Assembly: GCA_030838025.1 (NCBI GenBank)
Contig: JAUTXM010000449.1
Coordinates: 1 to 5,333, forward strand
Origin: Acidimicrobiaceae bacterium
GTDB taxonomy: Bacteria > Actinomycetota > Acidimicrobiia > Acidimicrobiales > Palsa-688
Reading direction: 5' to 3'
DNA length: 5,333 nt
Shown here one piece after another: positions 1 through 5,333 of this stretch; the first letter of the stretch is position 1, and the number at the start of each line of letters is the position of its first letter. A program made the translations under genes and the position numbers. Below the pieces are notes generated by a model that saw only the letters and a list, made by a program, of their open reading frames with translations, had not been told where the DNA came from and ran no database searches.

Positions 1-882
1 CCAGGTCTCGACGGCGTCGTCGGCCTGATCGGCCTTGGACCCGACGACGAGGCGGGGCCGGGTGAGCAACTCCGGACGGTAGGCGCCCAACTCGCTCAGC
101 AGCACTTCTTCCTGGCGCTCGGGGGACATGCCCTCCACCGACGCCAGGTCGATGAGGATCACCAGGGCCCGGGCTCGCTCGACGTGGCGCAGGAACTGAT
201 GGCCCAGGCCCCGACCCTCGCTCGCCCCCTCGATGAGTCCCGGGATGTCGGCCACCACGAACTCGTACTCCTCGCCCCGCACCACCCCGAGATGCGGTTC
301 GAGGGTGGTGAAGGGATAGTCGGCGATCTTGGGCCGGGCGGCCGAGATGCGCGAGATGAGGGTCGACTTGCCGGCATTGGGCAGGCCGACCAGGGCCACG
401 TCCGCCATGAGCTTCAACTCGAGGTTGAACCAATGTTCTTCGCCCACCTCGCCCTGCTCGGCGAAGCTGGGGGCCCGGCGCCGGTTGGAGAGGAAGCGGG
501 CGTTGCCCCGCCCTCCCTGGCCGCCGGCGGCGGCCAACCACCGGTCGCCCGCCTCGGGGAGGTCGACCAGGATCTCACCGTCGAGGTTGCGCACGATCGT
601 GCCCTCAGGAACGGGAACCTCGATATCGGTCCCGCCCCGGCCGTGCTTGCCCTTGCCGCTGCCGTGGGTCCCTGCCGTGGCCTGGCGGTGCGGGTGATCC
701 CGAAAGCCCAGCAGCGACGCCACGTCGGTCGAGGCCACCAACCACACGTCGCCGCCGCCGCCGCCGTCGCCGCCGTCGGGGCCACCCTTGGCCACGTGGG
801 CCTCCCGTCGGAAGGCGACCGCGCCCGCCCCGCCGTCGCCCGCTTTGGCATGCAGTTGTGCCTCGTCTACGAACCCTGACAT
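1..882 (-). CDS. obgE: Obg/CgtA family ribosome-assembly GTPase, 3' end beyond the window
   Basis: Obg is a cytoplasmic P-loop GTPase that binds the 50S subunit and acts in late ribosome assembly and stress signalling. The 294 codons present hold the glycine-rich Obg domain (about residues 1-158, with FVDEAQLHAKAGDGG and GGPDGGDGGGGGDVW) and most of the G domain: G1 GLPNAGKST at 166-174, the TT of the G2/switch I region in YPFTTLEPH, G3 DIPGL at 212-216, and G4 SKAD at 282-285 in place of the usual NKxD. G5 and any C-terminal domain lie off the left edge. ATG at 882-880 is chosen because it gives the family N-terminus MxxFVDEA. No purine-rich ribosome site is visible in the 23 bases before it, so translation may be leaderless or coupled to the upstream gene. 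An in-frame GTG at 903-901 would add seven residues that do not match the family. The identification is secure. Confidence 0.97.
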   Translation of the reverse strand, partial: MSGFVDEAQLHAKAGDGGAGAVAFRREAHVAKGGPDGGDGGGGGDVWLVASTDVASLLGFRDHPHRQATAGTHGSGKGKHGRGGTDIEVPVPEGTIVRNLDGEILVDLPEAGDRWLAAAGGQGGRGNARFLSNRRRAPSFAEQGEVGEEHWFNLELKLMADVALVGLPNAGKSTLISRISAARPKIADYPFTTLEPHLGVVRGEEYEFVVADIPGLIEGASEGRGLGHQFLRHVERARALVILIDLASVEGMSPERQEEVLLSELGAYRPELLTRPRLVVGSKADQADDAVETW

Positions 883-905
883 CGAGACGAGGGTACCGGC
901 CACGG

Positions 906-2486
906 TCAGGGGGGCGGCGCTGAGCTCCGCTTCAGCAACATGGCGTAGCCCACCTGTTTCACCACCTGGAACTCCGGTCGGATCTGGTCGAAGACCTTCT
1001 GGTCGTCGGCGCTCAGTTGGACGGGCAGGAACAGGTACTGGACCGTGTCGGCGACCGGGAGCCGCTGGCCCTCCTGCTTCCATTGGCCCCAATAGGAAGC
1101 GTGGAACGGGGTGGGCCACTGGTAGGCGCCGACCCGGTGGTCGAGATGCGAGATGAACGAATAGTGCGCCGATACCGCGGCACCGGACGGGAGGGCGGCG
1201 AGGACGGCGTTGATGTCGTGCACTTCGGGATTCGACGGGCGCCAATGGGGCACCTTGTTGGTCGAGATCGCGGGTAGCGCGCCCCAAAGGAAGCAGGCGT
1301 AGAGGCTGCAGACCGCCACCGCGCCAACCGCCACGGCCCGCTGCGCCTTCTTCTTCAGGGCACCGATCGCGAACACCGTGCCCATCGCCAGGACCGAGAC
1401 GGTCGCCAGCGAATAGTGGTAGTTGATCTGATGCTGATACGGAAAGCTGCTGACGACATTCGACGCCAGGATCAGCAGCCCGACCAGCGCCACCTCGGGC
1501 GCCCGGACGAAGAGGAGCGCACTCGGAAACAACATCTGCCACACGTAGAACGGACGGCGATCGCTCCAGAGAAGGTCGAGGACTTTTCCCGGCTTGTGCA
1601 GCATTGTGGACAAGAAACTGCGCAGCCCACCGAACGGGATGCGATTGGAATAGATGGTCGGCACACCCATAAGGCTGCGGATCACGATCTCGGTGGCGAA
1701 GACGGCCGCGAGCACGCCCGCGGCGACCATCCGCCATCCGAATGCCTTGTTGCGCCGGAAGGCCACCCAGAGCCCGAGGGGCACGACGAAGAGAACGACA
1801 TCCTCTTTCACCAGCAGGCAGAGGCCGACGGACAGGATCAACAGCCAGGGTTTCCAGGTCACGGCGGCATAGATGGCGAGGCCGATGAGGGGGACGAGAA
1901 ATGCCTCGGGGTGAAATTGTTCGAGGTTGCCCCATTGCAGCGCCGGGTGGAGAAGGAATGCGCCCGCCAACACGGTCGCCAGCGCATTGTTGTGCAGCCG
2001 GTGGCGGGCCAGAAGGTAGACCGGCAGGGCACCCAAGGCCAGCAGAGCAGACTGGATCACCAGCAGCACGGTTGCGTGCGGATAGATCCAATACACCGGA
2101 ACCAGCAGCAGCAAGATGAACGAGGTGTGGTCGCCGAACAGGTTCCGCCCCATGATCGTGACGAAGGGCGCCTTGAACCGGCTGAGCAACCAGATCCCCT
2201 GGTCGAAGATCCCCATGTCGAAACCGGGCGAGCCGTAGCCGCGGTAGATATCGATACTGAGTCCGCTGAAATAGATGGTGTAGGCCAGCATCAGCAGGAT
2301 GATCGGGAGGTGGGGCGCGAGCGACTGCACGCGGATGTTGCGCCACGCGTCCCGTCTCGGCGCCTCGTCTGCGACTCCGGCTGCTGCTTCGGCCTCTGCT
2401 GCGGCCTCGGCCGCGGCCTCGGTCTCGGCTGCGTCCTCGGCCTTGGTCTCGGCGGGGGTCTGGCTGGCTTCGACCCCCGTCGCCAC
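906..2486 (-). CDS. DUF2079-family polytopic membrane protein (paralogue A)
   Basis: Predicted integral membrane protein of 526 residues if started at GTG 2486. Its pattern matches DUF2079 (PF09852), a family of unknown reaction that, from memory, is grouped with GT-C-fold glycosyltransferases. Visible parts: a hydrophilic Ala/Glu-rich N-terminus (about 5-45), first membrane helix 58-75, the loop motif GFDMGIFDQGIWL at 88-100 with acidic D90 and D95, GDH at 118-120, NLEQFHPE at 187-194, KED at 227-229, roughly ten hydrophobic segments up to about 402, then a soluble C-terminal region of about 124 residues (VSAHYSFISHLDHR near 438-451). The acidic pair in the first large loop resembles the catalytic loop of GT-C enzymes, which is an inference. 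The start is uncertain: the frame stays open to ATG 2615, but that would run into the divergent gene. The stop is 23 bases before obgE, suggesting co-transcription. Sampled GC is lower than in its neighbours. Confidence 0.85.
   Translation of the reverse strand: MATGVEASQTPAETKAEDAAETEAAAEAAAEAEAAAGVADEAPRRDAWRNIRVQSLAPHLPIILLMLAYTIYFSGLSIDIYRGYGSPGFDMGIFDQGIWLLSRFKAPFVTIMGRNLFGDHTSFILLLLVPVYWIYPHATVLLVIQSALLALGALPVYLLARHRLHNNALATVLAGAFLLHPALQWGNLEQFHPEAFLVPLIGLAIYAAVTWKPWLLILSVGLCLLVKEDVVLFVVPLGLWVAFRRNKAFGWRMVAAGVLAAVFATEIVIRSLMGVPTIYSNRIPFGGLRSFLSTMLHKPGKVLDLLWSDRRPFYVWQMLFPSALLFVRAPEVALVGLLILASNVVSSFPYQHQINYHYSLATVSVLAMGTVFAIGALKKKAQRAVAVGAVAVCSLYACFLWGALPAISTNKVPHWRPSNPEVHDINAVLAALPSGAAVSAHYSFISHLDHRVGAYQWPTPFHASYWGQWKQEGQRLPVADTVQYLFLPVQLSADDQKVFDQIRPEFQVVKQVGYAMLLKRSSAPPP
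2379..2452. repeat. Imperfect GGCCTC-type low-complexity repeat in the 5' coding end of paralogue A
   Basis: Degenerate hexamer repeats of the form GGCCTC/GGTCTC/GTCCTC on the plus strand read on the minus strand as GAGGCC-type codons. They encode the Ala/Glu-rich hydrophilic tail ahead of the first membrane helix of the minus-strand DUF2079 protein. A perfect 10-bp palindrome GGCCGCGGCC lies at 2409-2418. The same bases read on the plus strand give an Ala/Ser-rich open frame, which explains why the upstream extension of the divergent gene stays open. This is probably simple-sequence coding DNA. Confidence 0.6.
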
Positions 2487-2493
2487 GAACCAG

Positions 2494-2499
2494 ACGGTA
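2494..2499 (-). promoter_or_regulatory. Possible -10 box for the minus-strand DUF2079 gene, giving a leaderless start
   Basis: On the minus strand TACCGT (2499 to 2494) fits the TAnnnT pattern of actinobacterial -10 boxes. It ends seven bases before GTG 2486, so transcription would begin at or beside the start codon, as in leaderless mRNAs. Upstream, TTCGGA about 19 bases away is only a poor -35. A purine run, GGCGGAGG, lies too far from GTG 2486 (about 22 bases) to be its ribosome site. Six-base matches are common by chance, so this is weak. Confidence 0.22.
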
Positions 2500-2541
2500 G
2501 CGCGGGCACCTCCGCCTTTCCGAACGGGTCGGCAACCCGCG

Positions 2542-4053
2542 ATGATGCCCGGCGTGGTTGACGAGGAGCGGCCCGCGGTCGGGGCCAAGGGTCCGGTGGC
2601 AGTCCTCGTGGCCATGGTCGGCGCCTACTGGCTGGTGTTCGGCTTCCTGGTGTACCGCCAGCAATCCAACTTCGGCACCTTCGGCTTCGACATCGGCATC
2701 CACGACCAAGGGATCTGGCTGGCGTCCCAGGGCCGCCCGACGTTCGTCACCGTGCGCGGCCTCGACTACTTCGCCCACCACGTGAACCTGATCTCGATGG
2801 CGTTCGTGCCGTTCTACTGGCTGGGCGCCGGGCCCCACCTGCTCATCGTGGTGCACACCCTGGTGGTGGCGTGCGGCGCCATCCCGCTGTGGCTCCTGGC
2901 CCGCGACCGCCTGGAGAACGCCTGGCTGGCCTTGGCGCCGCCCCTCGCCTATCTCCTGTACCCGGCCACCAACTGGGTGACCTGGTGGGCCTACCACCCC
3001 GATTCCCTCGCCATCACCCCCCTGCTGTTCGCCTACTGGCTGGCGGTGCGGGGCAAATGGCGCTGGTTCGCGTTCGCGGTCGTGGTCGCCTTGTCGTGCA
3101 AGGAAGACACCGCCTTGTCGGTGCTCATGCTGGGCCTGGTGGTGGCCCTGTGGTTGCGACCGTTGCAGGCAGACGACCGGGCGGACGGGCGCGTCCGGCG
3201 GTGGATCGGGTGGAGCACCGCGGTGGCAGGTCTCGGGTGGTACCTCGTGTGCACCAAGGTCATCATCCCGTGGCGCAACGGCGGCCGCCCCCCGTTCTAC
3301 GACGCCTTCTTCCCGTCGCTCGGGGCCAGCATCCCCGACGTCATCTACAACGCCATCCGCCACCCGAGCCGGGTGTGGCACCTGGCGCAGCTACCAGACC
3401 GCCGCACCTATTACGTGCAGATGTTCCTCCCGCTGGCCTTCCTCCCGATCCTCGCCGTCCCGATCTTCCTCATCGGGGGCCCCCAGTTCGGCGTCGACGT
3501 GACCGCCCAGTATGTCCAGGGTGCGACCATCAAAAGCCAGTACGCCAGCCTCGTCATCGTCGGGTCGTTCCTGGCGACGGTCGAGGCCCTCGCATTCCTC
3601 CGCCGCCGGCTCGGGCAACCGGCCCTCCTCGTCGGCGTGGCCGCCCTGTCGCTCATGTCCGTCGTCGGCGCCGTCACCTGGGGCCTGTCCCCCATCGGCA
3701 CCCAGTTCCACCATCACGGTGTGTGGTTGGCCCACAACCGGCTCGGTGCCGAGCTTCACACCGCGCTCTCCATGGTCCCGGCCCGTGACGGCGTGAGCGT
3801 CACCTACTACCTGACGCCGCAGATGACCCACCGCCAGTACGTCTACGAGTTCCCCAACCCATGGCAGAGCGTCAACTACGGGATCAACAACGACCGGGGC
3901 GACCCGGCCACGGTCCAATGGCTGGTCCTCGACGCGGCCACGCTCGGCCAGCCCGAGCAGGCCCTGTTCGCACAGCTCACGAGCCCGTCGGGGTCGTTTC
4001 GGATCGTCTACAACAGCCATGGGGTGATGGTGGCCCACCGGGCCGCGCCCTGA
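2542..4053 (+). CDS. DUF2079-family polytopic membrane protein (paralogue B)
   Basis: Second DUF2079-type membrane protein, 503 residues from ATG 2542. It shows the same landmarks as the divergent neighbour: first helix about 18-37, loop motif GFDIGIHDQGIWL at 48-60 (D50, D55), FAHH at 77-80, YHPD at 151-154, KED at 187-189, several further helices to about 380, and a soluble C-terminal region with VSVTYYLTPQMTHRQYVYEFP at about 418-437. These match paralogue A without gaps at a constant offset of 40 residues from the loop motif to KED. Differences lie at F/H in the loop motif and GDH/AHH. The reaction is unknown; a lipid-linked sugar transferase role is an inference from the GT-C resemblance. 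Tandem ATGs at 2542 and 2545 have no clear ribosome site. The frame is open back to 2299, but that part is antisense to paralogue A and lacks family motifs. Other possible starts are GTG 2554 and ATG 2614, the latter cutting into the first helix. A 92-base gap separates it from the M23-like gene. Confidence 0.86.
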   Translation: MMPGVVDEERPAVGAKGPVAVLVAMVGAYWLVFGFLVYRQQSNFGTFGFDIGIHDQGIWLASQGRPTFVTVRGLDYFAHHVNLISMAFVPFYWLGAGPHLLIVVHTLVVACGAIPLWLLARDRLENAWLALAPPLAYLLYPATNWVTWWAYHPDSLAITPLLFAYWLAVRGKWRWFAFAVVVALSCKEDTALSVLMLGLVVALWLRPLQADDRADGRVRRWIGWSTAVAGLGWYLVCTKVIIPWRNGGRPPFYDAFFPSLGASIPDVIYNAIRHPSRVWHLAQLPDRRTYYVQMFLPLAFLPILAVPIFLIGGPQFGVDVTAQYVQGATIKSQYASLVIVGSFLATVEALAFLRRRLGQPALLVGVAALSLMSVVGAVTWGLSPIGTQFHHHGVWLAHNRLGAELHTALSMVPARDGVSVTYYLTPQMTHRQYVYEFPNPWQSVNYGINNDRGDPATVQWLVLDAATLGQPEQALFAQLTSPSGSFRIVYNSHGVMVAHRAAP

Positions 4054-4055
4054 CC

Positions 4056-4077
4056 CGCCCGGGCGAGTTGGGCCCAA
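4056..4077. promoter_or_regulatory. Two adjacent perfect 10-bp palindromes after paralogue B
   Basis: CGCCCGGGCG (4056-4065) and TTGGGCCCAA (4068-4077) are each exactly self-complementary and lie two bases apart in the 92-base gap between the DUF2079 stop and the M23-like start. They have no loop and no following T run, so they are not a standard hairpin terminator. A protein-binding site is possible. Short palindromes arise often in GC-rich DNA, so the functional reading is weak although the sequences themselves are plain. Confidence 0.3.
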
Positions 4078-4124
4078 TCCTTGTCCTGGAGGGTCCCAGT
4101 TGACTACGGTTTGCGGCTATTGCT

Positions 4125-4137
4125 GGAGGCTGGGGGG
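4125..4137 (+). promoter_or_regulatory. Purine-rich ribosome binding region fixing the GTG start of the M23-like gene
   Basis: GGAGG at 4125-4129 and a run of six G at 4132-4137 precede GTG 4146. The G run leaves an 8-base spacer, a normal distance, and supports GTG 4146 as the start. It is the only clear plus-strand ribosome site in the window. Confidence 0.55.
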
Positions 4138-4145
4138 AAACAGAC

Positions 4146-4892
4146 GTGTTCTTGAGGTCGGGCCGACGTCGGGTGCCACCTCGTCGAGGGCCGTTACACC
4201 GCGCCCGCGCCACCCAGGTGCGGCGCCAGCGGCTGGCCGCCGTTTGCTCCGCGTCGGTATGCGTGCTGGGCGTGCTGGGCGGCTCGTACGTGGCCAGTGG
4301 GACCCCGCGCCGTAGCAGCCACACGGCGCGACGGGTGGCGACTCCCAACTTTGAGCTGCCGTCGGCGGAACCGACGCTGGCGGCGGTGACTCGATCGTCG
4401 CCGCCGCTGACCTTGGACTTCGAACGGGCGGGCGGCCCGACGACGGGGTCCGAAGCCGTCCTTGCGGCCACGCCGGCGGCTCCGCAGGGCCTGCCGTTGC
4501 CGGCGCAGTACATCCGCGGGGGCTCCGTCGACCAGGGGGTCGACTACCTGGCGCCGGGCGGCACCCCGCTGTACGCCATGGGTCCGGGGATCATCATCAA
4601 AGAGGGCGGATCGGGTACCACCGGCTTCGGGCCCAACATCCCGGTCTTGCAGATCACCGGGGGCCCGCTGGCTGGCAAGACGGTGTATTACGGCCACGCC
4701 GGGCCCGATCTCCTCCCGGTGGGAACCGTGGTGGCGATGGGCCAGCAGATTTCGATCGTCGGCTTCGGCCGGGTTGGCCGTTCGAGCGCGCCCCATCTGG
4801 AAATCGGATTCTGGCCACTCGGCAACATGAAAGCCGGGCGAACAATGCTGGACTACCTCGACTCCGTGATGGGCAAAAAGACCGGACGCTGA
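4146..4892 (+). CDS. Membrane-anchored or secreted M23/LytM-like domain protein with altered metal ligands
   Basis: Protein of 248 residues. An Arg-rich cytoplasmic start (1-29) is followed by one hydrophobic segment (about 30-50) that could be an uncleaved signal anchor, then a Pro/Ala/Ser/Thr-rich linker (51-120) and an M23-like beta domain (about 121-224). The domain keeps the family order: SVDQGVDYLAPGGTPLYA (127-144), YYGHAGPDLLPVG (181-193), GQQISIVGFGRVG (199-211) and PHLEIGF (216-222). In active LytM-type peptidases the zinc ligands are the His and Asp of HxxxD and the last His of HxH. Here the first is D129, the second D133 is kept, and HxH has become HLE (H217, E219). H184 is kept. 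Peptidoglycan hydrolysis is therefore doubtful; a binding or regulatory role, or a different metal site, is more likely. Similar SVDQGVD proteins occur in actinobacteria, as far as I recall. It is convergent with rpmA. Confidence 0.82.
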   Translation: MFLRSGRRRVPPRRGPLHRARATQVRRQRLAAVCSASVCVLGVLGGSYVASGTPRRSSHTARRVATPNFELPSAEPTLAAVTRSSPPLTLDFERAGGPTTGSEAVLAATPAAPQGLPLPAQYIRGGSVDQGVDYLAPGGTPLYAMGPGIIIKEGGSGTTGFGPNIPVLQITGGPLAGKTVYYGHAGPDLLPVGTVVAMGQQISIVGFGRVGRSSAPHLEIGFWPLGNMKAGRTMLDYLDSVMGKKTGR

Positions 4893-4930
4893 CGCCGCCT
4901 GGTGCCGACCGCCCCCTGACGGAATCTGGC

Positions 4931-5003
4931 GCCCTGCCGGGATCGGGCGGCGCCTGCCGGGATCGGGCCGCCCCTGCCGGGATCGGGCGGCGCCTGCCGG
5001 GAT
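4931..5003. repeat. 20-bp tandem repeat, about 3.65 copies, between convergent genes
   Basis: The unit CGCCTGCCGGGATCGGGCGG recurs at 4931-4950, 4951-4970 and 4971-4990, with a partial copy at 4991-5003 that ends against the rpmA stop codon. Copies differ at only one to two positions each (first: GC for CG at the start; second: CG for GG at the end; third: CC for CG at the start). Junctions contain GGCGCC or CGGC-GCCT-GCCG stem-loops (for example 4948-4959), so transcripts from either side could fold into GC-rich hairpins. There is no T tract on either strand, so a classical intrinsic terminator is not shown. A T-less bidirectional terminator for the M23-like gene and rpmA, or a dispersed intergenic repeat, are the main readings. 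The rest of the spacer (4893-4930) shows nothing else. Confidence 0.85.
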
Positions 5004-5264
5004 TTAGGTGTCGGCGTCGGTGATGATGTCGACCAGCTTGCGGCCCTTGCGGGCGCCGAACTTCACCCGGCCGTCGCTCAGGGCGAACAACGTGTCGTCG
5101 CCGCCGCGTCCCACGTTTTCACCGGGGTGAAAATGGGTGCCCCGCTGGCGCACGATGATCGCTCCGGCGCGCACGGCAGTGCCGTCGAACACCTTCACTC
5201 CTAGTCGCTGGGCAGCGGAGTCGCGTCCGTTGCGGGTAGAGCCGCCGCCCTTGGTCTTCGACAT
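5004..5264 (-). CDS. rpmA: 50S ribosomal protein bL27
   Basis: Complete 86-residue bL27, a large-subunit protein whose flexible N-terminus reaches toward the peptidyl-transferase centre. The family signature is complete: GGGSTRNGRDS at 6-16, QRLGVK at 19-24, AGAIIVRQRGTHFHPGENVG at 33-52, and DDTLFALSDGRVKF at 56-69. Length is normal. The N-terminus begins MSKTKGGGS and has no Prp-type cleavable extension as found in many Firmicutes. ATG at 5264-5262 is preceded at a six-base distance by GAGGG (5275 to 5271), which lies inside the last codons of rplU. The rplU stop is just two bases upstream, so translation is probably coupled. The TAA stop abuts the 20-bp repeat array. obgE, the usual next gene, is displaced by about 4.1 kb. 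Confidence 0.98.
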   Translation of the reverse strand: MSKTKGGGSTRNGRDSAAQRLGVKVFDGTAVRAGAIIVRQRGTHFHPGENVGRGGDDTLFALSDGRVKFGARKGRKLVDIITDADT

Positions 5265-5266
5265 GG

Positions 5267-5333
5267 TTAACCCTCGCCCGTGCTGATGCCGGTGATCTCG
5301 ATGGTGGTGTAGTGCTGGCGATGCCCCCAGGAC
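5267..5333 (-). CDS. rplU: 50S ribosomal protein bL21, C-terminal end only
   Basis: Only the last 21 codons plus the TAA stop (5269-5267) fall inside the window; the gene enters from the right edge. The readable residues include GHRQHYTTIEITGI, typical of the bL21 C-terminus where GHRQ precedes a beta strand ending in I-x-I. bL21 is an early-assembling large-subunit protein that binds 23S rRNA. The assignment is reinforced by its position two bases ahead of rpmA on the same strand, the standard rplU-rpmA operon. The operon promoter must lie beyond the right edge. Confidence 0.93.
   Translation of the reverse strand, partial: SWGHRQHYTTIEITGISTGEG
5271..5275 (-). promoter_or_regulatory. Shine-Dalgarno site of rpmA inside the end of rplU
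   Basis: On the minus strand GAGGG (5275 to 5271) sits six bases before the rpmA ATG and overlaps the final Glu and Gly codons of rplU. This arrangement favours translational coupling of the two ribosomal proteins. Confidence 0.7.

Noticed and set aside
184..879. Long plus-strand open frame opposite obgE
   Set aside because: It is the antisense of a clear Obg coding sequence in GC-rich DNA, and its translation shows no recognisable family.
901..903. GTG at 903-901 as the obgE start
   Set aside because: It is in frame, but it adds seven residues not found in Obg proteins and has no ribosome site; ATG 882 gives the family N-terminus.
1416..2561. 381-codon plus-strand open frame opposite the minus DUF2079 gene
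   Set aside because: Its composition (rich in Gln, Asp, His, Gly and Arg with no motifs) is typical of an antisense shadow, while the minus strand has membrane helices and family motifs.
2871..3788. Plus-strand 305-codon frame inside paralogue B
   Set aside because: It is a frame-shifted reading that is Arg/Pro/His-rich, and it overlaps entirely with the motif-bearing frame.
3391..4077. 228-codon minus-strand frame opposite the end of paralogue B
   Set aside because: It is an antisense shadow, strongly Glu/Gly/Asp/Arg-rich, with no family motifs and no supporting start context.
4100..4123. Promoter for the M23-like gene from TTGACT at 4100 and TATTGC at 4118
   Set aside because: TTGACT is a good -35 match, but the spacer to TATTGC is only 12 bases and no -10 lies at 16-18 bases.
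4194..4796. Minus-strand 200-codon frame opposite the M23-like gene
   Set aside because: Arg/Gly/Ala-rich translation without motifs; the plus strand carries the conserved domain and a good ribosome site.
4931..5003. CRISPR array
   Set aside because: The 20-base units are directly contiguous with no spacers between them, and no cas genes are nearby.
4893..5003. Classical rho-independent terminator between the M23-like gene and rpmA
   Set aside because: GC-rich hairpins can form, but no T run follows them on either strand.

Overview
The window is high-GC, densely coded bacterial DNA. The gene content (Obg, ribosomal proteins L27 and L21, an actinobacterial-looking M23-like secreted protein with the SVDQGVDY signature, few Shine-Dalgarno sites) points to an actinobacterium. 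An Acidimicrobiia-like lineage is possible, but that is inference and nothing here fixes the genus.

Layout from left to right: (1) positions 1-882, minus strand, the 5' part of obgE (cgtA), which runs off the left edge inside its GTPase domain. (2) 906-2486, minus strand, a polytopic DUF2079-family membrane protein whose stop lies only 23 bases upstream of obgE. (3) A very short divergent spacer (about 2487-2541) with an unusually long antisense ORF overlap around it. (4) 2542-4053, plus strand, a second DUF2079-family protein, clearly a paralogue of the first. (5) 4146-4892, plus strand, a membrane-anchored or secreted M23/LytM-like domain protein with altered metal-ligand positions. (6) 4931-5003, a 20-bp tandem repeat filling the spacer between convergent genes. 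(7) 5004-5264, minus strand, rpmA (bL27). (8) 5267-5333, minus strand, the 3' end of rplU (bL21).

The main point is the arrangement. rplU, rpmA and obgE normally lie together on one strand. Here they keep the same strand and order, but about 4.1 kb of cell-envelope genes sits between rpmA and obgE. Two of those genes (the plus-strand DUF2079 gene and the M23-like gene) face rpmA. obgE is therefore cut off from the ribosomal-protein transcript and most likely depends on the upstream minus-strand DUF2079 gene, or on a promoter inside it. A shared envelope role for the three inserted genes (glycosyl transfer plus peptidoglycan binding) is a reasonable guess but is not shown by the sequence.

I found no tRNA, rRNA, CRISPR array, insertion sequence, integrase or attachment site. 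The repeats at 4931-5003 and the unusual gene order are the only structural irregularities. I do not see convincing evidence of a wholly new system.
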